64,000 nt of DNA from Lunularia cruciata (taxonomy: Eukaryota; Streptophyta; Marchantiopsida; Lunulariales; Lunulariaceae), in the NCBI GenBank assembly GCA_948567375.1, contig OX419759.1:43935493-43999492 (forward strand). The letters are read 5' to 3'. Below, one piece after another: positions 1 to 11,370 of this stretch (position 1 is its first letter; each line of letters starts with the position of its first letter). The notes under the pieces were generated by a model. That model was given only the letters and a program-made list of their open reading frames with translations, did not search any database and was not told the origin of the DNA. Position numbers and translations under genes: made by a program.

Positions 1-1100
1 TTACCAAATTTCCTTGAGGATGCAACACTTACATGGTATGAGTCAGAATACCAAAGGAGAGAGATGAGAGATGTGCAAGAAGAGTCTTGGGAGAGTTTGA
101 CTTTAGCACTCATTGAGAACTTCCTTCTAGATGAGAGTTATGAGAGATTGATGAGTGAAGTACCTTTCTCAAGCAAGGAGATGGAGAGAAAGTGAGAGTC
201 TATGTGGAAAGAGTGGAAAAGTTAGAGTCCAAATTTTGCATAGTATTGAGGAAGGGTGGGGATGATATGGAGACTACTATGATTGGCATAGGAGTTATAC
301 TCACCAAGAATTTTGTGGGAGGATTGAGACCACAAATAAGAAGCAAGGTAAGATATGAGAAACCTTCTTCTCAAGTTGAAGCTATCAAGATTGCAATTCG
401 TATGGAGGAGAGTTTGGAAGGGAATGAGAGTGATTTGGTGGTGAAGGAGGTTGTGCATCCTCCTCAAGACTACAAGTATGGTGGAATTTCCAATACTTTG
501 GTGGCAAGAGTTGCACCACAAGTAGTGCTTGCTCAAATTCTTGCACCTCCACCAAAAGATCAACTTCAAACCATCACAGAACAACTTGCAGATCTCAAGA
601 TCAATGTGGTGCAACTATGGGAGAAGAGAGGAGGATCAGAATGTAGGGAGAGGGCTTAAGAGTTATGGAAAACATCCATATAGAGAAAGCCAACCAGCCA
701 ACAATTTCAATGATAGAAATTATTTTGGTTGTGGAGGAAGAGGTCATATCCAAAGGAATTGCCAAAATTCTACCTACCATGGAAGAAGGGGTTATGAGGG
801 AGCCAATAGAGGGAAAGAGGAAGGTAGTGAAACCCAAGTGGCTCCTAATCCAAGAAAAGGTAAGGAGATAGCATCTATAGATGTGGTTGAGAGCAAGTTT
901 GAGAAGGGAGAGTGCTCAAACTCCAAGAGTTTTAATTTGGAGCTTTGGCACAAGAGAAGAAGAGAGCTTGTTTTGCACAGGATGTGCATTCTTCTCACGG
1001 ATTTACTCCTAGCAAGGAGACTCCTATGTCTACTAGGAGCACTTGCACCTCAACACCATCAACAACAAAGACTCCAAGAAAGAAGTTGGGGATGGAAGAC
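1..1100 (+). pseudogene. Ty3/gypsy gag remnant (element 1)
   Basis: Decayed capsid/nucleocapsid region of a Ty3/gypsy retrotransposon, entering from the left edge. The opening bases read as the usual plant gag stretch of conserved Trp, Leu and Phe, but stops and frameshifts break it into pieces near 192-659 and 529-1107. A nucleocapsid zinc knuckle lies at 721-762. It has the C-x2-C-x4-H-x4-C spacing, but its first Cys is now Tyr (YFGCGGRGHIQRNC). Gag packages element RNA in cytoplasmic particles. The upstream LTR is outside the window. The gag identity is fairly sure from the knuckle and the protease and reverse transcriptase downstream. Confidence 0.75.
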
Positions 1101-1329
1101 TTCTTGATATCAAAGCAACAATGGAACTACAATGTCTTGGAGGATGTTGGTAGTCACAAGGCTAACATCACAATGGGCCAACCGATTACTTTGAATCCTA
1201 CTTTGAGAAATGAACTTAGAGGTGGCTTTAGTTCTACAAGGAGAAAGAGGAAGAAGAAGGAAAAAGCTCCAATATCAATGGGGGAGGTGGATGCCAAGCC
1301 AGCACCATGGGAGGTTTGTGAATATGCCT

Positions 1330-1795
1330 CCAAGATTGATATGAGAGTGAATGGTCACAATATCAAGGATGTACTGGTTGATGGAGGATCAACAATGAAT
1401 GCCATGTTAGAAAGGTTGATGTAGAAGTTGGGTATGATACCCTCTAGACCTTCAACATTTTTGGTGAGCATGGCAAACAAACAACAAGTTTGACCAATAG
1501 GGGTGATGGATAATGTGGTAGTTTTAGTTATGGGAGTTCAAAATCTCATAACTTTCCAAGTCTTGAAGGATTCAAGCTATGACTTACTTCTTGGGAGGCC
1601 ATGGTTGAGAGCAGCAAGCACAACTGATCAATGGCATAAGGAGTACTTGAGGATTGGGCCATCAAACCATAAAGTCTCAATTCTTGTGACTAACACCACC
1701 AACACTTCACATTTAGATACATCATCTTCTGATTATTGGGAATCAAAAGAATCTAAAGAAGGAGCTTCAAGTGTGGACACAAGCATGGAAGAGTA
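1330..1795 (+). pseudogene. Ty3/gypsy aspartic protease remnant (element 1)
   Basis: Retropepsin-like protease that would cut the Gag-Pol polyprotein. The active-site stretch VLVDGGST lies near 1370-1395. Many plant Ty3 elements carry DGGS here rather than DTGA. The C-terminal hallmark LLLGRPWL is near 1585-1610. Between them are a TAG at 1423 and another stop near 1490, so the domain is dead. It sits in the expected place between the zinc knuckle and reverse transcriptase. Confidence 0.75.
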
Positions 1796-1879
1796 GACTT
1801 CCACGGAGGAGGATGAATGTGAATCTGATTTAAATGTGTATCCCTTGTGTGCTATGGACTTTTCACCTAAGTAGAGGTT

Positions 1880-2830
1880 TTGAAGGACCCAGATAAATCA
1901 CCATTGACATTTGAGGAGATAGAGAGGAGGTTATCTACACTCAAGTATGGCCCAAATGTTACCAAGGAAGAGAAGGTGAGATTTGAGGAGATTTTCCGCA
2001 AGTTCATCCATGTGTTTTCTTTTAGCTACAAAGATTTGAAGGAAGTCACCTTGGAGGAGCACAAGATACAGGTGGAGTCACATGCAAGGCCAATCCACCA
2101 AAAGCAACATTGCATTGGCCCACCAACATCTTTAGTTATGAAGGAGGAGATTGATAAGATCAATGAGATTGGATTTATCTCTGTCTCTAATTATCATTGT
2201 GAAGAAAAAGAATGGCAAGTTTGGGTATGTAGAGATTACAAGAAGCTCAACATTATTACCAAAAAGGACTACTGCCCATTGTCATTCATTGATGATTCTT
2301 GGACGAGGTTGTAGGTCAGGAGAGGTACAGTTTTGGAGATGGTTATAGTAGATATAACCAAATCAAGACTCACTCTTATATTATGCTTTCAAGGTCATGC
2401 CTTTTGGGCTTTGCAATGCTCTAGCCACATTCCAATGGTTCATGAACAAGGTATTTGAACCTTTCATTGGGAAATTTGTGAGAGCTTTTATTGATGACTT
2501 TTGTGTCTATGGGAGCAAGGAAGAGCACTTTGAGCACCTAATCAAGGGCTTGAAATGCTTGGATAAGGCAAATTCATCACTCAACCTAGAGAAGTGAATT
2601 TTTAGATGTGAAGAAGGTCTACTTTTGGGGCATATCATGTCCAAGGATGGAATAGCAATTGATCCTAAGAAGGTGAGGAAAATCTCAAACCTTCTATTCC
2701 CTTCAAGCTTGACAAAGTTATGCCAATTCTTGGGGATGGTTGGGTACTATAGGAGGTTCATCTTCCCATTTTCCAACAAGGCTTATGCATTGACCATCTA
2801 CATGAAGAAGGGTGTAGATTAAATGGTGAT
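1880..2830 (+). pseudogene. Ty3/gypsy reverse transcriptase remnant (element 1)
   Basis: Reverse transcriptase of element 1, which copied its RNA into cDNA. Visible in order are a pre-RT stretch (FEEIFRKFIHVFS near 1982-2020), a fingers motif with VCRDYKKLN near 2225-2255, MPFGLCNALATFQ at 2397-2435, and the catalytic box FIDDFCVYG near 2488-2515 with both Asp residues kept. The thumb segment LGHIMSKDG is near 2625-2655 and FLGMVGYYRRFI near 2730-2765. Several stops and frame changes, for example near 2310-2390 and at 2596, show it is not functional. The neighbours are the protease upstream and RNase H downstream. Confidence 0.88.
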
Positions 2831-3499
2831 TTTGGAAGACAAGGAAGCTCTCAAAGCTTTTGATGAGCTCAAGCAATCCCTTATTGTAGCTCCAATTCTT
2901 GCTAAACCTTATTGGAGGAAGCCTTTTATCCTCTACACTAATACTTCCAATGTTGCTATAGGATGCACTCTTAGTCAATTAGACCAAGATGGGCATGATC
3001 ATCCAATAACTTAGTAGGCAAATGGATTCAGCATAAAAGAACTACTCTATCACGGAGAGAGATTTTTGGTCTCAAGAAGTTTAGACACTACTTGATTGGA
3101 GGGAAAGCCATCATTTTCACGGATCACAAGGCCTTGAAGTACATCTTCAACAAGCCTAATGTTGACGGGAGACTAGCAAGGTGGATGATACTCTGAGTAT
3201 GACTACACCATTGAGGATAGGCCACAAAAGAAATATGCAAATGTTGATTTGTTATCTAGGGCATATGATTATGATGGAGATGAGCTAGTGGATAATTCCT
3301 TCCCGGATGAGGAGCTCATGACAATCTCAGTCAATCAAGAGGTTCCAATGGAGTACAAGGAGATTGTGGATTTTATGACAAGAGGAGATTATCCAGAAGG
3401 GATGCATGTTAGGGAGAGGAAGGCCCTTGCAACAAGATCTAGACCTTACAACATTTTGGAGGATATTCTTTTTCACCAACGAGTAGATGGTCTACTTTG
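2823..3499 (+). pseudogene. Ty3/gypsy RNase H and integrase-start remnant (element 1)
   Basis: RNase H removes the RNA strand during reverse transcription. The start is visible as KPFILYTNTSNVAIGCTLSQ near 2915-2980, where Asn replaces the usual catalytic Asp (family form TDAS). The HYLIGG/ITDHKALKYIF-type stretch follows near 3090-3150. The tail ends in a VDGLL motif at about 3485-3498, which normally leads into the integrase zinc-binding domain. Nothing after 3500 continues it, so the element is cut here against unrelated minus-strand sequence. Confidence 0.75.
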
Positions 3500-3980
3500 A
3501 AGAGCTGTGGGTAAGGAAGAGTAAACTCTGTACAATTTCCTAGAGAGCATGCACGTGCGGGAGTAGTTTACCCTATCAACTTTCAAAAATTCTAGCCTAG
3601 TGTGCATAATAGCTCTCACAATAATTTCAAGTTTGCTAACTAGAAGATAGCCCAAGCTATCTATCATGAGTAGAAATTTCATGTCCGGATCTAAAACTTG
3701 AGATTTTGCCCAAAATCACCTTAATCTCCAAAGTCTGCAATCCACCTCACACAATCTCTCCAAATCCTCTCAAGTGTATAAGATGTACAAAATCACCTCA
3801 AAGATATCATAATAAACTACACAATATAAAAATAGATCCAAGTTCTCTAACATAAGTTCAGCCCTCTCCTCCCCTAAAGTTCTCTCCAAGTGAGCTCTCA
3901 TAACCTCCTTTTGTCTAATATAGAATTGTACGTGGAACATTATCTTGCCTTCTAGAGAGGTCCCGTAACGGAACCAAAAA
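3500..3980 (-). other. Interior fragment next to LTR-S1, unassigned
   Basis: Non-coding stretch between the broken end of element 1 and LTR-S1. It lies on the internal side of a minus-strand LTR and is most simply the 5' untranslated interior of that element. I could not recognise a protein or a sure primer-binding site in it. Confidence 0.3.
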
Positions 3981-4670
3981 TGTGAGTTGGCCTATCTCTC
4001 ACTTAGGATGAACCTCTTATGGCTATTATGGTAGTGCACCATGGACTAAGAAGACAATGAACCTCAACTCCATCATACTACTCCAACGCTAACACTCCAA
4101 GACTCAAGACATTGCTCACTAGAAAACTCAATGAGAGAGAGATAGTTGCAAATGAAAGGATGATGAGTACCTCCTCACCCCTAGTTTATATACTTGTGAA
4201 ATAGTTACACACCAAAGTTACTAATTATTGGAGTAACTCAAGTTACTATGCTAAAAGTCAAGTAAAGTCAAAAAGTATAGAGGAATATCCATCCACATGG
4301 GTATATTCCACTAAGCATGTGATCTTATCTTGACCCAACCACTAAGTCAAGGGTTCCTTCACATAGGCTATCCTTGGACTATAGAAGAATCCAAAAAAAA
4401 GGCTTACGGGCCCAAGAGTTCTCATCTCTTTCCTCAAAGCCAAACACCTAAGAATAATACCAAGTCAATCACTAGAATCCAAAATAGTGGTGCTCATCTT
4501 TTCCACTTCCTCTAAAGTAAGGTCCCCACTATCTTAGCTATGAATAACTTTAGCTAATCATGACTAATGTAGAACCATCATTTATCTCTATATAAATAAT
4601 ATCTCTCAAGTATTTGTAATACCAAGCTAAATCAACACAATACCACACACATGCACAAATGGGTGTTATA
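3981..4670 (-). repeat. LTR-S1, 690-bp LTR on the minus strand
   Basis: Near full-length match, in opposite orientation, to the solo LTR at 9611-10301. Read on the minus strand it begins TATAACACCC (partner TGTAACACCC) and ends CCAACTCACA. The flanks (agaca to the right, aaaaa to the left) are not a target-site duplication. It is therefore probably one LTR of a truncated element whose interior lies at 3500-3980, not a solo LTR. Its right end abuts the leader of copy A. Confidence 0.7.
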
Positions 4671-5377
4671 AGACATAACCCATTTTTCCAATTTGGCCCA
4701 AGTGAAGAGTTAAAGGGAGATTTGGCGGTGAGCCAATTTTTGGGATTTATGTTTGATTTGATATCAAATTTACATCAGATTTGGTGAAGTGTTTACATCA
4801 AATTTTGGCGAGAAGAACTTTGATCCCATTCTTGGTGATCCTCATAGCTCAGGAAATAGATAGGTACTCCAATTATATCAAATGCCAAATGGTGGCTGAG
4901 TCAATCTTGTGTTGATTCATGAGATGGGGGGTTTTTGTTTAGTATTCTTGTGATTGGATTGCCTCCATTCTATGCTTCCTGTTTGTGCACCGTGTTTGTG
5001 TGAGGTGCCCTGAATTTAGAGCGTTGGTGCTCTAGTGTACTCTTGGTAGTGAGGCTGGAGTGATGACCAGTCAAACTATCTTTGTTTCTCTTGGATGAGG
5101 CAGGGAGTGATGATTTGTAGACCATGAGAGTGCGTGTTGTGATGGCAAGTTACATGTTGCACTTTCTCCTAGTGTAGTTGTCTCAGTTAGAGTTACATTA
5201 TTGGGTAGTGTTATGTTAGGGTTGACACTTGGTGGTGCTTGGTTGGTGGTGTTGGCACTTGGTGGTGTTTGGTTGGTGATGTTTGGTTGGTGATGTCAAC
5301 ACTTGGTGGTGCTTGGTTGGTGGTGTTAGCACTTGGTGGGATACTTGCGGTTGGCAGTTTGCAATTACTTTGTCACG
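4671..5377 (+). other. Leader of copy A with a G/T-rich minisatellite
   Basis: Untranslated leader upstream of the gag start. It matches 58076-59044 of copy B in blocks (for example the run containing gatttggcggt and the gtgcgtgttgtgatggca block). At 5222-5341 a unit of roughly 32 bp built on cacttggtggtg and ttggttggtg is repeated about three and a half times. Copy B has only about one unit at 58930-58960, so the repeat expanded or contracted after the copies split. Confidence 0.6.
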
Positions 5378-6830
5378 ATGGAGTCCTTTGGGGATTCCAG
5401 AGGAGATAGCCCTACATTATATAGTGGGTTTACATGGAGTGGCACTCAGTATCAGCTTGTATCTCAGGTCCCAATGAGAACGGAGATTGACTCCAAGTTG
5501 GAGTTTGACCCAAGAGTTGATTTAGTTAAGAGTGCACTTGGTTTGTCTATACCATTATTGTGGGACATGGACAAGATTTATGGAGCCTCCAAAGGCCCTA
5601 GGTGTTACTCTAGTACCATAGGTACCATTGAGCTATATGACTTCATCTAAGAGTTCAATAGTTGGTGTGATTTGTAACAGATGCGGAACCCAACTTTGTT
5701 CACATCCTTCATGGTATGGAAGGGGTTGTTTCAGCATTTGGAGGGTCCGCCAATGGATGATTACCATAAGTTCAGGAGAGCTCACTTGGAGGAGTTTGAG
5801 TTCTGGAGACAATACTGGTCTCCAATCTATATCTCTATCACTTTAGGCTTGATTGTTAGGGGTAGATCGGTTGTATCCACAAGTTCTAGCTCAAGTAGCG
5901 TTGGTGGAGCTAGTAAAGGTGCACTTACTGCAGATAATGCTACTATGGATGGAGGCACTGCTACAAGAGGTGGTGTAGTACCAGGATTTAATGCATGGTG
6001 TTCTTCCAATGTTTGAGGCAAAACTACTAGGGAGTGTGGATTGATAAGTTGAGGAGCTTGCAAGAGTTCTAATGGAAGGCTAGAGAGAGCCTACATGAGG
6101 CATATACTTGCATGAAGCGGCTAATCAATTTCACTTGGTGAGTTACTAAGGCCCAGGTAGTCCAATTTTGGTATGGGATATTGGACAAGGAATTGAGATG
6201 TAGAGTTTGTGATGCTACATTGTTATAGGCTACTTCACCCACTTTGGCAGTGGTCTTTGGTTTGGCTGAGCATATTGAGCTCAACATGGTGGACAAGAGA
6301 GTGGTGATATCTGGATTTGGTAGGAAGATCTCATCCACAATTGTGACTTCTTCTAGAGTGCACCACATTCATTTGGTTTTTGAGGATAAGATGGACAGCC
6401 TACGTCTTATGGAGCGAGTGGACGGCTCATTGTAGTTAGACCCTTACCTTTGTTTTTGGGTCAATAGTAGCCAATGAGTAGTGGTGTTGCTTGTTGGACT
6501 TGTGGTGGACCTCATCACAGGAGAGATTGACCTCAAGGCAATGAACATGATACCTTTGGTGCATCACAACCAACACAAAGACAGTTGAGCATTGCCACAA
6601 ATTTGGTCACACTAGTGATTGGTGCTTTGATCTACACTCGGAGTTACAGAGTGGTAGGGCTGTTATGGCAGGTGATAGGGAGCTCCAATTCATGGAGGAT
6701 GAGGTGGTGGTAGAGGATTTACACCTAATAGGGGTGCAATACCTGCCCTTACTTTTGATACAGCTATAGCTACTTGGATTGAGCAGTTGGAGCATAGATT
6801 GGCTAGTATGGCCATTGCTCAGAGGAGATC
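5378..6830 (+). pseudogene. gag of copy A (two zinc knuckles)
   Basis: Gag of the methyltransferase-bearing family. The start ATG at 5378 is chosen because copy B has the matching start at 59045 (MESFGDSRG here, MEFVGDSRG in B). A Ser/Gly-rich linker lies near 5880-5990. Two nucleocapsid knuckles follow near 6495-6540 and 6585-6630. The first reads CWTCGGPHHRRD and has lost its last Cys. The second, EHCHKFGHTSDWC, has lost its first Cys. Copy B keeps better versions of both. Several stops and frameshifts make it a pseudogene. Confidence 0.7.
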
Positions 6831-7379
6831 AGATTCAGGTGCTAAGGCTTCCACCTCATATGTTGGTGATAGAGATGCTTTGGACTTCATGTGCGGAGTA
6901 GCATAGATAGATGGATCTGCAATAGTGACAAGGAGTGTAGTACGTGCTCCAAAGCCTAAAGGAGCATTAGTGGAGTTGGACCCACAAAGAGGAGAGGTTG
7001 GGAGACAGGTTAGACTTCCCAAATCTTTCATGCTCTCTGAGGCCCTATAGATGTCATCCATAGCTCCTAGATGTCCTAGTGCATGTGTGGTAGGTGGTGA
7101 TGGGGTGCATGATAGACTACTTGCTAATCAACCACTTGCTCCTACATAGATTGAGTCTAGCACGATGTTGGGGGTGGCTCAGCTGATTATGTGCTATCCT
7201 TTATTTTCAGCCAGTGACATGTGTACATTGGGACTTGTCCCAGCCCTAGTGTTCAGATTGGCTATCATGTTTTTTGAGAGTAGGGATGATGTGGTTCCTG
7301 CTTCTAGAGTAGAGGTGGCTGATAGTGCAGCTAACTTGGTTGAGGAACATGGCTCAGCTCAACAACCAATGGTTTATGG

Positions 7380-8188
7380 CAAGCAACAATGACTAGATTG
7401 GAGGAGTTGCCAACTAGACCAGCCTTTGAGAGAGCGTGGTTCACACCTGTTGTTGTCTTATTGGATAGCTAAAGGGAGATTTTCTGTTTGGTGGGACCTT
7501 CAAGGAAGGTCTATACACCATAGAGAGTCTTCTTAGACTCTATTGTCCAGCCTCTTATGTTGGGGAAGGCTATAGTTGTCATTAGTTGGAGTTATGGAAG
7601 ACCGATGTAGAGAGGTGTCCATTTTAGATCCAAACATCTCTAGGTGGTGGTTTGACACAGTACATCACACATGGGGAGCTTGTTATCTAGGTTTAGCTTG
7701 GTCACCTGACTAATAGCTTGGTGGTGAGAGCTCAAGCTATTGAGACAATAGTTGAGTCATATCATTTGCTAGTTGGTGGAGTAGTGCTATACCCTATGGG
7801 TTTCAATATCAACTATTGGGAGGAGACAACCTCCTATAGACCAGGTTGGTAGTCTAGTGAGAGACAAGTATGTCTGCCTACTAGTACGCTTCAGTAGTGA
7901 CAATCTTGGCTCACTACAATCCTGGACCATGGCAATATCAGTTTCAGATTTTAGTGGTGTTGTTACTTATCCTAGTGACTTATTGGAAGGGAACACCCAT
8001 GCAAAGGATACTCTAGTACTAGAAGAGATCACTTGGATTTGGAGTATGAGTGGGATTGTTCCATCCACCTTGGATATTCCATTGGGGAGTTTGGAGGAGG
8101 CATTGTAGCAGATTGCATGCAGATCGGTTGGTGCATGAGGCTTGGAGTGGAGCCTTTGTACCACCAGGAGATGAGTGTGAGGATGAGC
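7380..8188 (+). pseudogene. Protease and linker of copy A
   Basis: Aspartic protease remnant followed by the linker that leads to the methyltransferase. The conserved approach FCLVGPSRKVYTP is near 7483-7520. The active site reads DSIV near 7537-7549, where copy B has DSGA, so the catalytic loop is damaged in A. The linker to 8188 matches B up to about 61850. The LINE begins at 8189, just where A and B stop matching. Confidence 0.65.
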
Positions 8189-10361
8189 CAAGGCAAGAGC
8201 TTAGTGCATCTGACCAATCTGTAACAAATTGGTCCAATGTAAACTAATCTCCGTCATATACTTCCCTAACGCTAAAGCTTCAACTTGTAATAGAGTTGAG
8301 AAATCACTACAAGTAATCTGATGTCTAACTCAGATCTGCATGTAACAAGGGCAATTAAAAAAAACATAGTGCTCATCCTCAACTTTGCTCATGGTACACA
8401 ATTTGCAAAGTCGCATGGAGTGCTCTATCTGCTGCCAATGTCCTTGTTTTACTTCTAGTCTATGAGAACTAGTTCTATATTGAGCAATAACATGTCTAAG
8501 TGAAGTAGAAATCCTAGCCAAGAAATACTCTTGCTCAAAATACACCAACATAGGATTTATAAACTTCTTAGAGAACACCGTTGTGGTACCGGGTTGCTAC
8601 CATAAGCAAAGTAAGAAATGCTCCTTGATCAATGCTCTTAGTGCAATAGGTTCCAATTTCCAATGTCGCTCAAAAACATTCCACCTTGTGGCCCATGCAA
8701 CCAGATATGTATACCAACCAATAGATAGAGTGGCACAAAAAGCTTGGTACAAAAATTCTCTCATGCTCCATGGACCTCACATTAGTGGCATATGTGAGAG
8801 CTAAGAACAAAGCTTTAGCCTCAAGAGGAAAAAACCCTATTTCAACAAGTAGCAATGCATAAGGAGTTTGAGTCCTCACCCCAAGTTCATCACACAAAAA
8901 TAGTTTTTGAACTTTCTCCACCTTTTGCCACCATGTCTTCTTAGTACTTAGACCCCAAATCTGAGCACCATAGAGAACCGCCGGCTGCACAAGAGAGCTG
9001 AACATACCTTCTTCAACTCCCATGTGGTAAGATGAGAAAGTCTAGAGCAATTCATGAGTGAATACAAAGCTCTAAACCCTACATTGATTCTCATCTTTCA
9101 CACACGTAGACCAACTATGGTCATGAGAAAACTCAAGACCCAAGTACTTATAAGACAAAACCTGCTCCAATTGCTGTCCATAGAAAAAGAAAGGTGTGCC
9201 ACCTTTAGAACCTACCACAATCACCTTGGACTTGTCAAGGCTCACCTCCATCTTTGTTTGATTGCAAAAGCAAGAAGAGAATCCAAGAGCTTCTGTAAAC
9301 TCTATAGATTAGTGGAGAAGAGAACTACATCATCTACATAAACGAGTGCATGTATCATCAAAGAGCCAACCTGTACACTTGTAGTTCCAACTTCCATGAG
9401 TAGTCTCTCTAGATCGTCGATGAAGATTCCAAACAGAGTTGGAGATAAAGAGCAGCCTTGAATCACACCCATTGTGCTAAGTACATCTTGAGAGCTCAAA
9501 GATGAAAGTCTCATAACCTCTTTCTCATAGAGTCTAGAGATAGCACCAATTAGATCAATTGAAACACCAACTTCAATGAGTCTCTCACTTAGAGATTTCC
9601 TAAGCAGCTTTGTAACACCCATTTCTGCATGTGTGTGATATTGTGATATTTAGCTTGGTATTACAAGTACTTAAGAGATATTATTTATATAGAGATAAAG
9701 GATGGTTCTATATTAGTCATGGTTAGCTAAAGTTAGTCATAGCTAAGATAGAGGGGACCTTACTTTAGAGGAAGTAGAAAAGATGAGCACCACTATTTTG
9801 GATTTTAGTGTGTTGACTTGGTATTATTCTTAGGTGTTTTGCTTTGAGGAAAGAGTTGAGAATTCTTGGGCCCGCAAGCCTTTTTGTTTTGGATTCTTCT
9901 TTAGTCCAAGGATAGCCCATGTGAAGGAATCCTTGACTTAGTGGTTGGGTCAAGATAAGACCACATGCTTAGGGGAATATGCCCATGTGAATGGATATTC
10001 CTTTCTACTTTTTGACTTTACTTGACTTTTAGTCTAGTAACTTGAGTTACTACGGTAATTAGTAACTTTGGTGCGTAACTATTTCACAAGTATATAAACA
10101 AGGGGTGAGGAGGTACTCATCATCCTTTCATTTGCAACTATCTCTCTCTCATTGAGTTCTCTAGTGAGCAATGTCATGAGTCTTGGAGTGTTAGCCTTGG
10201 AGGAGTATGATGGAGTTGGGGTTCCTTGCCTTCCTAGTCCATGGTGCGCTACCATAATAGCCATCAGAGGTTCATCTTGAGTGAGAGACAAGCCGGCTCA
10301 TAGCTTATCAAAGGCCTTCTTGAAATCAATAAATGCAACATAGAGCTCTCTCCCAGAGTCA
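8189..10361 (-). mobile_element. Decayed LINE retrotransposon inserted in copy A
   Basis: Non-LTR retrotransposon on the minus strand, seen as an insert absent from copy B. In coding order the first piece is a reverse transcriptase motif at about 10307-10361 (VAFIDFKKAFD). After the solo LTR it goes on at 9610-9302 with GVIQGCSLSPTLFGIFIDDL and the catalytic box LVYVDDVVLFS (about 9318-9350). Then comes a C-terminal region with AVLYGAQIWGLSTKKTW near 8990-8920. It ends with a zf-RVT-like Cys/His cluster (CKLCTMSKVEDEHYVFFNCPC, about 8415-8345). It is 5'-truncated inside reverse transcriptase and has no clear poly-A end. Not functional. Confidence 0.85.
9611..10301 (+). repeat. LTR-S2, solo LTR inside the LINE
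   Basis: About 691-bp solo LTR starting TGTAACACCC, in plus orientation and so antisense to the LINE. The 5-bp direct repeat AGCTT flanks it (9606-9610 and 10302-10306). Taking out the LTR and one AGCTT rejoins the LINE reverse transcriptase frame at FDKL. The last bases read CTCAT; LTR-S1 ends CTCACA, so the CA end has decayed. It is related to LTR-S1 at 3981-4670. Confidence 0.85.
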
Positions 10362-10394
10362 ATTACCTTGACACCTCTGGATACCAAATTCATT

Positions 10395-11370
10395 GCTTGG
10401 CAGTATCTAGTAGAGGGAGTATGTCTATTGAAGTTGTTTAGTGGGATTAGCACGGGACTAGTTGCGGTCCTACAGGTGGGTATACAAGTACATAAGTACT
10501 TGTATGTGGAGAGAGATGAGACTACTAAGCAAGTCTCTCTCCATCATGTGGCACACTTGGCCTATTGGTATCTTGAGTTATTATCGATGTCAACAATCAA
10601 GGGTTACTAGAAGGCACTACCAATAGACATTTCCTTATTGGGGATGCATGATCTAGAGTGACATGGGTCTATTCATTTGGTGATTTTGGGATGGCCATGT
10701 CAGGGACATACACGTGTTGGCTGAGGTTTTGGTCTTCAAGATCTTTATTCAGGTGTGTTTTGGGAGATGTGATGGATACTACAACATCTCTAGGTTCATC
10801 AATTTGTTTCTCCAACTTACATATTGGAGAATGTTCCTTTGATAGGTGATTCTTGCACCAAAGTGGTGGTGAGTACATGTCAGGTCCATTCTTAGATAGG
10901 GCCTACTATATTGTTAGATGCAGCTAGAGTGGGATCACTCATTGTCTTTATCTTTGGTGGACAAACCTCTTACCCAAAGAGGTTTTACAGCGTGCATATG
11001 ATGGGATTCAACGACTAGACCACATCATTGTTGATGACATCTTGGATGTTGGTTGTCAATCTCAGATTGTGGTGGTGGTTGATAGGTCACATATGGCAAT
11101 GGTGAACCTAGTTGGATAGCCTAGAGCTGCTTTTCCCACACTTGTGAGTTTCTCAGGCTCCCATGCTTTTTGAGAGGGAGGTCTTGGACTTATTTGGGAC
11201 TCATAGTTATAGTAGTTAGTGGAGCCCAACACAAATGAGAGACAGCAGGTGATGGGTTTTTGCACCGGTATTACCACTATTCCAGTAGTGTTAGAGGCAT
11301 CCAAGAGTAAGGTGTTAGGTTAGGCTATGGACCTAAATTGTTTGGCCTTGATTGTGAGCCTTGGCTTGGT
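10395..11370 (+). pseudogene. C5-cytosine DNA methyltransferase domain of copy A
   Basis: DNA cytosine-5 methyltransferase domain embedded in the retrotransposon polyprotein. Such enzymes move a methyl group from S-adenosylmethionine to cytosine. Motifs in order: motif I, LFSGISTGLVAVLQ from 10434, close to the SAM-binding loop of DNMT3/DRM-type enzymes; YLYVERDE near 10500; motif IV, GWPCQG from 10689, with the catalytic Cys codon at 10698; motif VI, YILENVP, with ENV at 10827-10835; motif IX, VMGFCTGITT near 11248-11278; motif X, VLG-x-AMDLNCL near 11308-11340. Motifs I, IV and VI share one reading frame. The motif VIII region is frameshifted and its Arg residues are lost. Stops include TAG at 10608 and TGA near 10658 and 10770. 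The length of about 325 codons is right for the catalytic domain. Copy B carries the same domain in the same place. Confidence 0.88.

Noticed and set aside
3961-3980. Primer-binding site next to LTR-S1
   Set aside because: The bases just inside the LTR (minus strand TTTTTGGTTCCG) have a TGG start, but further matching to the tRNA types I know is poor.
3981-10301. Inverted repeats at 3981-4670 and 9611-10301 as ends of one 6.3-kb transposon
   Set aside because: The right copy has its own target duplication inside the LINE and the left copy abuts a different element. They are two separate LTRs in opposite orientation.
10434-10460. Reading the methyltransferase block as a captured host gene near the element
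   Set aside because: Both copies carry it at the same place between protease and reverse transcriptase, with matching sequence on both sides.
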